A stretch of 64,000 bases of DNA. Source: Nocardioides pinisoli (GTDB taxonomy: Bacteria; Actinomycetota; Actinomycetes; Propionibacteriales; Nocardioidaceae). The translations under genes and the position numbers were made by a program. The DNA lies in contig NZ_JANARS010000012.1 of NCBI RefSeq assembly GCF_024199985.1, forward strand, positions 36,055-100,054, in the 5' to 3' direction. Of this stretch, positions 25,578 to 34,481 are shown piece after piece; the first letter of the stretch is position 1, and each line of letters starts with the position of its first letter. The notes beneath the pieces are model-generated. The model made no database searches, was not told the origin of the DNA, and was given only the letters and a program-made list of their open reading frames with translations.

Positions 25578-27932
25578 GTGGACGGACGCGTACGACGCGG
25601 GGCACGGCACGCAGCGGCCCGGCACGCAGCAGTCTTGGGCATCCTCGTCGCAGGAGCATCCTGGGGCCTGGCCGCACCTGCCCAGGCCGCGGGCGACCTG
25701 TGCGACCCGGCCGTCGTCTTCGACGGGGCCGACGTCCTCGCCGACCGGGCGGTGGCCCGGGCCGCGCGCGCAGCCTTCGACGACGGGCGGGTGACGGTGA
25801 AGGTCATCGCCTGGCGCGACACACCCGGGTCCGGCGACCTCTACGACGCACTGGTCGACGCGCGCCGGCAGTGCGGGGGCTGGGGCTTCACGGGCGGCGG
25901 GCGCGGGTCGCTCCTCGTCCTCGCGGTGTCGGTCGACGGACGCGAGCTCGGCAGCCACTACGACGGCCGGGCCTTCGACCGCTTCGACGCGGCCCGCGAC
26001 GGCGTCGAGCTCGACGCGATGGGACCGGCCTTCGGCAACGGGGCCTGGACCGACGGCATGGTGGCCGGCCTCGACGGCTACGCCGACGCGTACGCCACGG
26101 GCGGGTCGGCCGACGACCCGGGTGTCCGCCCGGGCAGGCTGCCCGACGGCTACACCCGCGATCCCGACGACGGCGGGAGCGGCGACACGAGCGACGGCGT
26201 GGACGTCCCGGGCTGGGCGCTCGGGGTCCCGGTCGGGCTGGCGGCCTTGGGCGGCGCGGGCTGGGGCGCCACCCGCGTACGACGACGGCTCCGGGAGCGC
26301 GCGGCGGCGCGGGCCGCGCTCGGCGCAGCGACGAGCGCGATGGCACAGGCGTGGTTCGAGCTCGACGAGAGCAACGAGCTCACCGACGCACGGGTCTCCG
26401 CCCTGCCGCCCGTCAGCGACTCGGTCGCCGACCGGATCCGCGCGGAGCACGCCCGGGCCGTCGCGGTGCGCGACGCAGCGACCGAGACCTACCTGCGGCT
26501 CTCCGAGCAGCACACCGACGCAGCGATCGCGGAGGCGGACACCGACGAGACACTGCGGGCGGCGCACGACGTCGAGTCGGCGACCGGAGACCTGACCCAG
26601 GCGCGCGCCGCGATGGGGGCGGTCGAGGAGCAGCTCTCCGGCTACGACGCGCTCCGCGAGGAGCTGCCCGCGCGCATCGCCGCCCTGCGCGACCGGGCGA
26701 CGGTCGTGTCCGGCCTGATCGCGGACCGCCGGGACGAGGGCTACCGCACCACCGACAACGACCCGGCCCCGCAGGCCGCCGAGGAGGCGGCCCGCCGGGT
26801 CGAGGAGCTGGTCGCCGCCCAGCGCTTCGGCGACGCCGGCGCCGCGGTCGAGCGTGCTGACACCGACCTCGCCGCCCACGAGGCGTGGCTGACCGGCCTG
26901 GCCGCCTTCCGGGCCGCGCTGGAGCGTGACACCGCCGCGCTCCGCGAGCGCGCCGTCGGGCTGGACCGTGCGATCGCCGACGCCTACGTCACCACCGAGG
27001 GGCTCGAGCGCGACCAGGACCCCAGCTGCGTCGAGGGCGTCCGCGTCGCCGTCGACCGAGCGGCGGCTGCGCGCAAGGCCCTCGACGGGGCGCTCCGCAC
27101 CGTGGAGGCGCACACCTCGATGGCCGACCAGCAGTTCGCCCGCGCCCGCGAGGAGCTGACCGCGGCCCAGCAGTCCGCCGAGGCGATCGCGGTGGACGCG
27201 GCGCTGCCGGCCCAGCGGGTCGAGCGGCTCCGGGCGCTGTCGGTCGACCTGCCGCTGCGCGTGCAGCGCGCCGTCGTCGAGGCCGACGCCGTGCAGGGGC
27301 AGGTGACCACGCACCCGGCGGCGATGACGTTCCTCGCCGACGTGCCGGACGTCGCGACGCTGCGCGCCGGGGCCGTCTCGGTCGGTGACGACCTGGCCAC
27401 GCCCCGCCCGCCCTACCTCCGCCTCGACGAGCAGCTCGCCGAGGTCGAGGCCGGGCTCGTGCGCGCCCGCGCCGAGGTCGACAAGGCCATCGCCGACCAC
27501 GAGGCGTCGCAGCGCGCCCTGGAGGAGGCCGCCTCCGCCATCGCCGCGGCCCGCGGGGAGGTAGGGCACGGGGACGTCTCCGGCGCCGCCCGCGACCTGC
27601 TCGAGGAGGCCGAGGGCCTCCTCGCCCGGGCCGAGGCCGAGACCGGGTCGCTCGCCGCCATCACGTCCGGTGCCGAGGACGCCAAGGACGCCGCCCACCG
27701 GGCCGGCGCCCGCGCCCGCCAGGACCGCCGCGACGCCGAGCAGCGCCGCGAGGCCGCTCGACGGGCCGCGGCCGCCAGCCGGCGCAGCTCCGGCGGGGGC
27801 GGGTTCGGCGGGGGGGCGCGCGGTGGCTCACGCGGCGGCGGCTCCCGCAGCGGCGGTGGAGGTGGTTCGCGCAGCTTCGGCGGCGGCGGTGGGTCGCGGC
27901 GCGGCGGCGGCGGGGGCTCGCGCGGGTTCTGA
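25578..27932 (+). CDS. Secreted or surface TPM domain protein with coiled coils and Gly-rich tail
   Basis: About 784 residues. The signal peptide ends near APAQAAGDL. The TPM domain (about 45-180) has LLVLAVSVDGRELGSHYDGRAF and a C-terminal DGYADAYATGG. One transmembrane helix (about 215-235, WALGVPVGLAALGGAGWGA) then leads to a long Ala/Glu/Arg-rich alpha-helical region (about 240-720), probably coiled coil and cytoplasmic. The protein ends in a Gly/Ser/Arg tail (SGGGGFGGGARGGSRGGG...). This layout is common for large actinobacterial TPM proteins of unknown role. GTG 25578 has GGGGGAG six bases upstream, which favours it over the GTG at 25572. Confidence 0.85.
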   Translation: MDGRVRRGARHAAARHAAVLGILVAGASWGLAAPAQAAGDLCDPAVVFDGADVLADRAVARAARAAFDDGRVTVKVIAWRDTPGSGDLYDALVDARRQCGGWGFTGGGRGSLLVLAVSVDGRELGSHYDGRAFDRFDAARDGVELDAMGPAFGNGAWTDGMVAGLDGYADAYATGGSADDPGVRPGRLPDGYTRDPDDGGSGDTSDGVDVPGWALGVPVGLAALGGAGWGATRVRRRLRERAAARAALGAATSAMAQAWFELDESNELTDARVSALPPVSDSVADRIRAEHARAVAVRDAATETYLRLSEQHTDAAIAEADTDETLRAAHDVESATGDLTQARAAMGAVEEQLSGYDALREELPARIAALRDRATVVSGLIADRRDEGYRTTDNDPAPQAAEEAARRVEELVAAQRFGDAGAAVERADTDLAAHEAWLTGLAAFRAALERDTAALRERAVGLDRAIADAYVTTEGLERDQDPSCVEGVRVAVDRAAAARKALDGALRTVEAHTSMADQQFARAREELTAAQQSAEAIAVDAALPAQRVERLRALSVDLPLRVQRAVVEADAVQGQVTTHPAAMTFLADVPDVATLRAGAVSVGDDLATPRPPYLRLDEQLAEVEAGLVRARAEVDKAIADHEASQRALEEAASAIAAARGEVGHGDVSGAARDLLEEAEGLLARAEAETGSLAAITSGAEDAKDAAHRAGARARQDRRDAEQRREAARRAAAASRRSSGGGGFGGGARGGSRGGGSRSGGGGGSRSFGGGGGSRRGGGGGSRGF

Positions 27933-27951
27933 CGACCGCCCCGGGGTGCCC

Positions 27952-27957
27952 TACATT
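27952..27957 (+). promoter_or_regulatory. -10 box (leaderless type) of ctlX
   Basis: TACATT lies six bases before the GTG at 27964. Confidence 0.5.
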
Positions 27958-27963
27958 CCTCCC

Positions 27964-28995
27964 GTGAGTGCCCAGGCCCCCTCTGCAGTGATCCTCGTCC
28001 GCGCGACCAGGTTCGTCCCCAACCCGGCGACCGCGGCCGACAACGCCTTCCAGGCCGACGCCCCGTCGGGGCAGACGGAGGAGTCGACGTCGGCCCACGC
28101 GGTGGCCGAGATGGACGCGCTCGCCGAGGCGCTGCGCGCGGTCGGCGTACGGGTCCACGTCTTCGACGACGACGACCACACGCGCCCCGACAGCGTGTTC
28201 CCCAACAACTGGGTCTCCACCCACGCCGGTGGCGCGGTCGCCGTCTACCCGATGTATGCCTCCAACCGGCGCCACGAGCGACGCGCCGACGTGCTGGAGA
28301 TGCTCAAGTCGGAGTACCGCGTGCAGACGATCGTCGACTACTCCGGCCTCGAGCCCGACGGCGTCTTCCTCGAGGGCACCGGTGCCATGGTGCTCGACCA
28401 CGTCTCGCGCGTCGCCTACACCGCCCGCAGCCACCGCGCCGACGCCGCGGTGCTCGAGCGCTTCTGCACCGACTTCACCTACGAGCCGATGGCCTTCGAC
28501 GCCGTCGACTCCGACGGTGTGCCGGTCTACCACACCAACGTCATCGCCTGCATCGGCACCGACGTCGCGATGATCGCGCTGGGGATGATCCCCGACGAGC
28601 ACCGACGCGAGCAGGTGCGCGAGCGGCTCGCCGTCACCGGCCGGACGATCGTCGAGCTCACCGAGGAGCAGATCCGCGAGTTCGCCGGCAACGCGGTCGA
28701 GCTGTGCGGTCGTACGGCCGACGGCCGGCGCCGCTACGTGATGGCGATGTCCGCGCGGGCGAAGCGGTCGCTGCGCCCCGAGCAGGTGGCGGCGATCGAG
28801 GAGTCGTGCGAGATCGTCGCCGTCGACATCCCCACGATCGAGCTCGCCGGTGGCTCCGTGCGCTGCATGATCGCCGGCATCCACCTCGACCGTCGCCCGC
28901 CACTGGCCCAGGCCGAGCTCACCGAGGCCGTCGAGGCGATCAACGAGGACAACCCGGTCACCCCCGACGGCCGCTACGTCGACGGCAACGCCTGA
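27964..28995 (+). CDS. ctlX: Citrulline utilization hydrolase CtlX-type amidinotransferase/arginine deiminase fold protein
   Basis: 343 residues of the guanidino-modifying (amidinotransferase) superfamily. FVPNPATAADNAFQ, DSVFPNNWVSTH, EGTGAMVLDH, the catalytic His190 in VYHTNVIACIG and nucleophile Cys301 in GGSVRCMIAGIHL are all present. CtlX-type proteins are linked to citrulline breakdown, by family knowledge; the substrate here is inferred. No arginine or citrulline genes are nearby. The 3' end overlaps the convergent ceramidase-like gene by 22 bases. Confidence 0.85.
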   Translation: MSAQAPSAVILVRATRFVPNPATAADNAFQADAPSGQTEESTSAHAVAEMDALAEALRAVGVRVHVFDDDDHTRPDSVFPNNWVSTHAGGAVAVYPMYASNRRHERRADVLEMLKSEYRVQTIVDYSGLEPDGVFLEGTGAMVLDHVSRVAYTARSHRADAAVLERFCTDFTYEPMAFDAVDSDGVPVYHTNVIACIGTDVAMIALGMIPDEHRREQVRERLAVTGRTIVELTEEQIREFAGNAVELCGRTADGRRRYVMAMSARAKRSLRPEQVAAIEESCEIVAVDIPTIELAGGSVRCMIAGIHLDRRPPLAQAELTEAVEAINEDNPVTPDGRYVDGNA

Positions 28996-29774
28996 GGCAC
29001 GCGCGTGTGCTCGGAGGCGTAGAGGCGGTAGAGCCAGTAGGCCGCGACGGCGCCGAGCAGGTGCCAGGCCGCGTGGCCCTGGAGGAGTGAGTCGGGGTCG
29101 CACCACCCGGCGTTGCTGAGCAGCCAGACGGTGAAGGCGACCAGCATCGCCGCCAGCGCCACGACGCCGTGGCGGAGCACCCTGCCGGTCTCGCCGCGCC
29201 GCCACAGCAGGGTCTCGAGCACGACGGCCACGACGAGCAGCACCCCGAAGGCGAGGTTGCCGGCGTGGTGGACGACGGGGACCGGCTCGGGCCAGAGCCC
29301 GACGAGCTCGCACGCCGCGACGCAGGCGACGTACGCCGTCACGAACGAGGCGGTGCCGCGCCGGGTCCACCGGACCCAGGCCCAGGCCGCGGCGAAGCCG
29401 GCGACGAGATACATGCTCAGCAGGTCGAGGTGGCCGCCCCAGGCGCTCTGGGTGGCGTGCATCGCCGCGGAGCCGGGGCCGAGCAGCACGACGACGCAGG
29501 CGAAGAAGGTCGCCACCGTCGTCGACATCACGTGGTCGCCGTGCGGCGGCGCCGTCCGGCGCTGGGCGTGGTGCGCGACCAGGAGGCCGGCGACGACGAA
29601 GCCGAGGTTGGACAGCGAGTTGGCCGGCTGCAGGACGAGCCCGTCGCGGGCACGCTCGCAGAAGTCGCCGCCGCGCCCCACGTCCGGGCCCAGCCAGCCC
29701 TGCGTGACAGCGAGCGCCAGCAGGGCGGTCGACCCGGCCGCGACCCCGGCAGTGGTGGTGAGGGGTCGCGGCAC
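28974..29774 (-). CDS. Ceramidase-like (CREST superfamily) integral membrane protein
   Basis: 266 residues with seven predicted membrane helices. Family motifs are LQPANSLSNLGFVVAGL, the Ser/His pair in GPGSAAMHATQSAWGGHLDLLSMYLVAG and the C-terminal His pair in GHAAWHLLGAVAAYW. In alkaline ceramidases these His, Asp and Ser residues bind a catalytic zinc in the membrane. The bacterial substrate is unknown and may not be ceramide. The GTG start has TACGAT six bases upstream. The end overlaps ctlX tail to tail by 22 bases. Confidence 0.85.
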   Translation of the reverse strand: MPRPLTTTAGVAAGSTALLALAVTQGWLGPDVGRGGDFCERARDGLVLQPANSLSNLGFVVAGLLVAHHAQRRTAPPHGDHVMSTTVATFFACVVVLLGPGSAAMHATQSAWGGHLDLLSMYLVAGFAAAWAWVRWTRRGTASFVTAYVACVAACELVGLWPEPVPVVHHAGNLAFGVLLVVAVVLETLLWRRGETGRVLRHGVVALAAMLVAFTVWLLSNAGWCDPDSLLQGHAAWHLLGAVAAYWLYRLYASEHTRVPQALPST

Positions 29775-29780
29775 GGGTCG

Positions 29781-29786
29781 ATCGTA
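29781..29786 (-). promoter_or_regulatory. -10 box (leaderless type) of the ceramidase-like gene
   Basis: Reads TACGAT on the minus strand, six bases before the GTG at 29774. It lies between that start and the PhoX stop codon, giving the ceramidase gene its own promoter. Confidence 0.5.
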
Positions 29787-29793
29787 GGAGCTC

Positions 29794-31842
29794 TCAGGCG
29801 CGGGTGACCTGCACGACCGTCGGGCGCGGTCCGGCGAGCTGGCCGGCCGGGGCCGAGGCGCCGACCGGCACGTAGTCGGGGAAGCGGGACTGCGGGGCGG
29901 CCCACGTGCCGTCCTCGCCCGGGTGCTGGACGGCGACGAAGACCGAGTCGTCGCGGTCGCGGATGACCGGCCCGCAGGTCTCGGCGCCCGACGGCACGGC
30001 GAGGAACTGCTGGACGTGACCGCGCTCGGGCCCCTCGACCGGCACCTTGAAGAGGCCGTCGTTGACCTTGATCGCGCTGGGCTGGCCGTCGGTCGAGACC
30101 CACAGGTTGCCCAGGCTGTCGAAGGCGACGTTGTCGGGGCACGAGATGGGCGAGACCGGACCGGTCCAGCCGCCGAAGTAGCGCCCCGCGGAGGCCTCGT
30201 CGCCGCAGACCAGGAACAGGTTCCAGTCAAAGGTGTCGACCGTGTGGTCGCCGCCCGTCGGGATCATCTCGACGACGTGGCCGTCCTTGTTGGCTGGGCG
30301 CGGGTTGGGCTCGGTCGGCCCCTCCTTGCCCACCTTGCCGCGGTCGGTGTTGTTGGTGCAGGCGACGTAGATGCGGCCGTTGTGGAGGTTGGGCTCCACG
30401 TCCTCGGGGCGGTCCATCTTGGTCGGCTGGACGGCGTCGGCGGCCAGGCGCGTGTAGACCAGCACCTCCTCGAGCGTGAAGCCCGGGACCATGGACTGCC
30501 CGCCGCGGGTCAGCGGGATCCACTCGCCCGTGCCGTCGCTCACGCCGTCGCCGAGGCCGTCACCGGTGAAGCGGGCCACGGACAGGTCGCCCTCGCTGAG
30601 CAGGGTGAGGTTGTGGCGTCGCGCCTTCGGGCTGTTGCCGGGGCGCATGGTGTCGCGCGAGACGAACCGGTAGACGTAGTCGAAGCGCTCGTCGTCGCCC
30701 ATGTAGGCCACGACGTGGCCGTCGCGGTTGACGATGACGTTGGCGCCCTCGTGCTTGAAGCGGCCCATCGCGGTGTGCTTGACCGGCGTGGAGGTCGGGT
30801 CGCTCGGGTCGACCTCGACGACCCAGCCGAAGCGGTTGGGCTCGTTGCGGTAGTCGGCGGTGGTGGCGTCCCACCGCGGGTCGAGCGAGCGCCAGTTGCG
30901 CGAGTCCTGGGTGGCGGAGAGCCCGTAGCGCCTCTCCTTCGGGTCGGTGCCGGTGGCGCGGAAGTACTGGTTGAAGTTCTCCTCGCCCGACAGCACGGTG
31001 CCCCACGGCGTGGTGCCGCCGGCGCAGTTGTTCATGGTGCCGCGGACGGTGCGTCCCGTCGGGTCGGCCGCGGTCTGGAGCAGCGCGGACCCGGCGGCCG
31101 GACCGTCCACGGCGAACGGGGTGTCGAGGGTGATGCGACGGTTGAGCGGCGCCCCGGGGACGTACGACCACACGTCGCCGCGCTTGCGGCGCCGGAGCTG
31201 GACGACCGACATGCCGTGCGCGGCCCAGGCGGTGCGGATCACGGTCGCCGGGTCCGTGCCGGGCGGGAACATGATGCCCTCGTTGGTGTACTCGTGGTTG
31301 CACACGAGCAGCGCCTCGGTGCCGGCGCGGTTGGTCTCGATGATGTCGAGGTAGTCGTTGTTGTAGCCGAACTGGCCGGCCTGCGCCTCGGGCGTCTGGG
31401 CGTCGGGGTCGAAGGCCGGGGCGCCGGCGAGGATCGGGTCTCCCCACCGCAGGATCGGGTCCCAGCGGTAGCCGACCGGCACGGTGACGTCGTCCACCGT
31501 GGTGGCGGCCGGCGCGATGGGGCTGAAGGGGAGGGTGCCGGGCCTGCCGTGGCCACCCTTGCCCGGCTTCGGGCCGGGAGCCGGTGCGGCGGCGGCGCGG
31601 CCCATCGGGACCGCGGTCAGTGCGGCGACGGAGAGGCCGGTGCCGACGACGGAGCGGCGGCTCAGGACCGAGCTGGCGACGTCGCGGAAGTAGGACGTCT
31701 CGGTGGTGTTGGGCACCGGGGCTGAGCAGGCGTCACCGCACCGCAGGTGGCAGGTCACGGCGCTGCGGCTGCCGTGGGTCTGGCCCACCATCGGCAGCAG
31801 CGTGCGGGTCGGGCTCGGGCTCGTGGTCGGACGAAGCGGCAT
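29794..31842 (-). CDS. PhoX family alkaline phosphatase, Tat-exported
   Basis: 682 residues. PhoX enzymes release phosphate from monoesters outside the membrane using calcium and iron. The N-terminal TCHLRCGDACSAPVPN cysteine motif precedes a twin-arginine signal (LSRRSVVGTGLSVAALTAVP, about 60-80), the layout usual for long actinobacterial PhoX-like proteins. NHEYTNEGIMFPPG, NNCAGGTTPWGTVLSGEENFN and KHTAMGRFKHEGANV are metal-site regions, and CPDNVAFDSLGNLWVSTDG lies near the C terminus. It may be phosphate-regulated; I do not see a clear Pho box upstream. Confidence 0.92.
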   Translation of the reverse strand: MPLRPTTSPSPTRTLLPMVGQTHGSRSAVTCHLRCGDACSAPVPNTTETSYFRDVASSVLSRRSVVGTGLSVAALTAVPMGRAAAAPAPGPKPGKGGHGRPGTLPFSPIAPAATTVDDVTVPVGYRWDPILRWGDPILAGAPAFDPDAQTPEAQAGQFGYNNDYLDIIETNRAGTEALLVCNHEYTNEGIMFPPGTDPATVIRTAWAAHGMSVVQLRRRKRGDVWSYVPGAPLNRRITLDTPFAVDGPAAGSALLQTAADPTGRTVRGTMNNCAGGTTPWGTVLSGEENFNQYFRATGTDPKERRYGLSATQDSRNWRSLDPRWDATTADYRNEPNRFGWVVEVDPSDPTSTPVKHTAMGRFKHEGANVIVNRDGHVVAYMGDDERFDYVYRFVSRDTMRPGNSPKARRHNLTLLSEGDLSVARFTGDGLGDGVSDGTGEWIPLTRGGQSMVPGFTLEEVLVYTRLAADAVQPTKMDRPEDVEPNLHNGRIYVACTNNTDRGKVGKEGPTEPNPRPANKDGHVVEMIPTGGDHTVDTFDWNLFLVCGDEASAGRYFGGWTGPVSPISCPDNVAFDSLGNLWVSTDGQPSAIKVNDGLFKVPVEGPERGHVQQFLAVPSGAETCGPVIRDRDDSVFVAVQHPGEDGTWAAPQSRFPDYVPVGASAPAGQLAGPRPTVVQVTRA

Positions 31843-31970
31843 GGGGGGAGTCTCCGGAGATCTCGGGTCGGACGGACACTCCGACTCTGGTCATCCGGGT
31901 GGCCCCCCGAGGGACCGGCGGATGGACGTCAGGTGAACGTCCGCCGGCCCCTCGGCGAAGCGGCTGCGGG

Positions 31971-33263
31971 TCAGCGCCCGTGCGGTCGTCCGGTGTCCAG
32001 GTCGAGCCACACCAGGCGGTGGTCGGTGACGGGGAAGGGGTAGACGCCGATCAGCCGGTTGAACAGCGGGTCGCTCGACGTGGGCCAGAAGACGCCGGTG
32101 CCGCGGACCTGCAGACGCTCGCTCGGCAGGACGTAGTCGACCCGGAGGTTGCCGGGTGCGCCGTCGGCGAAGTCGGCGGTGTCCTCCTCGGCGGGGCCCT
32201 GGTGGGTGAGGTTGATGCGACCGTCGCGCTGGGTCGCCTCGACCGCCCCGGCCGAGGTCGGGTGCGGGTCCTGGACCCGCGGGTGGTCCAGCATCTGGAG
32301 GATCGCGTCGTCGTAGGAGTCCCCGTCGAAGGGGTCGGCGTTCTGGTCGCCCGCGATCACGAAGTCCTGCCCGCGGCCGAGCCCGCCGGTGCCGCCCTCG
32401 TCGTCGTAGATGTAGGACGCGGCCCTACCGCCGCTGACGTAGTCGGCCCAGAAGCGGATCTCGTCGTGGTTGCGCCGCCCGTTGCGGTCTTCCGTCCCGT
32501 CGAAGCTCGGCGGCGTCGGGTGGGAGACGAGGAAGTGGACCGGCTTGCGGCCGGGCACCTTGATCGGCACGTCCCAGTGCGACTTCGAGGACAGGCGGAA
32601 GACCTCGAGCTCCTCGGGGGAGTACCAGTCCGCCGGCGCGGGGGTGCCGGCGTCGTCGGGCAGCACGGCGCCGGGCATGTCCTTCCAGAGGAACTCCTGG
32701 AACGTGCGGACGTCGTCGACGGCGATGGGGTACTTGGAGTAGACGACCATGCCGTACTGGCCCGGGAAGAGGCCGAACCCGAGGGAGTCGTCGCCGCCCG
32801 CCTGGGTGCCGGGCGCGCCCACGGTGCCGTTGTTGTTGAGGTCGAACCCGCTCGGGACGCCGGTGTTGGACGGAGCGACGTAGTAGTAGGGGTAGTCGAC
32901 CGGCGCGGCGCCGTTCTGGCCGACCGCGAGGTAGTTGTCGCGGAACAGCTCGGCCGCCTCGCCGTCCGGGACGTAGTCGAACTCGTTGACCAGGATGACG
33001 TCGGCGTCGGCGCGCTGGATCGTCTCCGCGGCGCCGGACGCCTGCGCGTCGCCGGGCTGCGAGAGGTCCGCGACCAGCCGGCCCTCGGTGGCGCGGTTGA
33101 GCGAGGCGTTGAAGGTCGCGAAGCGGACCACGGTCGGCTTGGCGTGCTTGCCGGCGCTGCCGGGGCCCGCAGCGGCGGGGGAGGTGAGCGCCGGGGCGCC
33201 GAGGCCGGCGACGGTCAGGGCCGCGACGGCGGCGAGGGCGAGGCGGGTGGGGCGAGAGCGCAT
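31971..33263 (-). CDS. Secreted endonuclease/exonuclease/phosphatase family protein
   Basis: 430 residues with a signal peptide (residues about 1-32, ending SPAAAGP). EEP fold motifs: VRFATFNASLNR, ADADVILVNEFDY, QYGMVVYSKYPI, HFLVSHPTPPSFDG, DFVIAGDQNADPFDG and the final catalytic VTDHRLVWLDL (Asp-His). LNNNGTVGAPGT fits the secreted actinobacterial subgroup. It may act on nucleic acid or phosphoesters outside the cell. ATG 33263 has GGAAGG seven bases upstream. With PhoX next door on the same strand, a joint phosphate-scavenging role is a reasonable inference. Confidence 0.9.
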   Translation of the reverse strand: MRSRPTRLALAAVAALTVAGLGAPALTSPAAAGPGSAGKHAKPTVVRFATFNASLNRATEGRLVADLSQPGDAQASGAAETIQRADADVILVNEFDYVPDGEAAELFRDNYLAVGQNGAAPVDYPYYYVAPSNTGVPSGFDLNNNGTVGAPGTQAGGDDSLGFGLFPGQYGMVVYSKYPIAVDDVRTFQEFLWKDMPGAVLPDDAGTPAPADWYSPEELEVFRLSSKSHWDVPIKVPGRKPVHFLVSHPTPPSFDGTEDRNGRRNHDEIRFWADYVSGGRAASYIYDDEGGTGGLGRGQDFVIAGDQNADPFDGDSYDDAILQMLDHPRVQDPHPTSAGAVEATQRDGRINLTHQGPAEEDTADFADGAPGNLRVDYVLPSERLQVRGTGVFWPTSSDPLFNRLIGVYPFPVTDHRLVWLDLDTGRPHGR

Positions 33264-33364
33264 CGTGCTGTGCCTTCCGGGAGGGGGAAGTCGCCAACGT
33301 ACGACGAGCGCGGCTGCCGGCGGAAGACGGGTGCGGGTGGGTTCGGCTCGGAGTCGCCGGGTGT

Positions 33365-33811
33365 TCATCCCGAGGTCGGGGGCTTCCCGAACCGCCGGAC
33401 GAAGCGCTTCTGCCGCGGCGTCTCCACAGCACGGGGGTGGAAGCCGCGCCGGACGAATTCCACCGCCGTCGAGGGCGGCACCCCATCGATGACCGCGAGG
33501 CACGCGAGGGCCGTGCCGGTGCGTCCGCGACCGCCGCGGCAGGCGACCTCGACCCGCTGGCGGGTCGACCGCTCCCATGCCTCGCGGAGCGCCTCGCGGG
33601 CGTCCTCCGGGTCGGACGGGGTCCGGAAGTCGCGCCAGTGGACCCACCGCGTGGGCCAGTCGCGAGGAGCCGGCTCCTCGGCGGCCAGGTGGAGCGCGAA
33701 GTCCGGCTGCTCGGCGCGCGATCCGGACAGGTCCAGCACCGTCCCGCGCACCGTACGGCCGCTCGGCAGCACCAGGACGCCCGGTGTCCCCGGCGCCCAG
33801 GTCGCTGCCAT
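33365..33811 (-). CDS. Protein-tyrosine phosphatase family protein
   Basis: 148 residues with the Cys-x5-Arg phosphatase loop in VACRGGRGRTGTALACLAVIDG (catalytic Cys about residue 90). WVHWRDFRTPSDPEDAREAL upstream could supply the general-acid Asp. It resembles small dual-specificity phosphatases. The ATG at 33811 has TACCGT seven bases upstream and is divergent from the YczE gene only 45 bases away, so the two promoters overlap. The substrate is unknown. Confidence 0.85.
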   Translation of the reverse strand: MAATWAPGTPGVLVLPSGRTVRGTVLDLSGSRAEQPDFALHLAAEEPAPRDWPTRWVHWRDFRTPSDPEDAREALREAWERSTRQRVEVACRGGRGRTGTALACLAVIDGVPPSTAVEFVRRGFHPRAVETPRQKRFVRRFGKPPTSG

Positions 33812-33856
33812 GGACCAGACGGTAGCGGAGGCCCTGGCGCCTGCCATGCTGTCGCC

Positions 33857-34477
33857 GTGATCCCCAGCCCCCGGCGTACGGCCATGCTCCTCGTCGGCTG
33901 TGTCGTGCTCGGCGTCGGTGTGGCGCTGCTGCTCGCGGCCGACCTCGGGTCGGACGGGTACTCGACCTTCGTCAACGGCCTCACCATCACGACCGGCGTC
34001 GACTTCTGGATCGTCAACCTGGTCGTGGGAGTCGTGCTGGTGGCGCTGGCGGCGCTGCGCAAGGTCTACCCGGGGGTGGGCACGGTGGTGCAGGTCGTCC
34101 TCGTCGGGGTGACGGTGTCGGTGGTGCTCGACCTCCTGCAGACCCCGGACGCCCTGGGCTGGCAGGCGGCGCTCCTCGCGGCGGCGTTCCCCGTGCTGGC
34201 GCTGGGCATCGCGCTCTACCTGGGCAGCCACACCGGCGCGGGACCGGCCGAGGCGGCGGCGCTCGCGTGGGACCCACCGGTGCCCTTCAAGTGGAGCTAC
34301 AGCGTGGTCCAGGGCGGGGGAGCGCTCGGTGGCTGGCTGCTGGGGGCGACGGTCGGCGTCGGCACGCTGGCGGTGATCCTGCTCCTCGGCCCGGCGGTGG
34401 ACCTGGCGGCCCGGCTCCTGTCGCTCGATCTCCACCAGGAGAGGGATCCCCGGGCGGAGCAGCCCGACCTAGCCTGA
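33857..34477 (+). CDS. YczE/YitT-type integral membrane protein
   Basis: 206 residues with about five hydrophobic helices. LLVGCVVLGVGVALLLAADLGSDGYSTF and VNLVVGVVLVALAALRKVYPGVGTVVQVVLVG match the YczE family of membrane proteins of unknown function. GTG 33857 was chosen since the frame upstream is antisense to the phosphatase gene. The stop is four bases from the GPP34 start. Confidence 0.82.
   Translation: MIPSPRRTAMLLVGCVVLGVGVALLLAADLGSDGYSTFVNGLTITTGVDFWIVNLVVGVVLVALAALRKVYPGVGTVVQVVLVGVTVSVVLDLLQTPDALGWQAALLAAAFPVLALGIALYLGSHTGAGPAEAAALAWDPPVPFKWSYSVVQGGGALGGWLLGATVGVGTLAVILLLGPAVDLAARLLSLDLHQERDPRAEQPDLA
34470..34475 (+). promoter_or_regulatory. -10 box (leaderless type) of the GPP34 gene
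   Basis: TAGCCT lies six bases before the ATG at 34482 and overlaps the end of the YczE gene, allowing independent expression. Confidence 0.45.
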
Positions 34478-34481
34478 GGGC

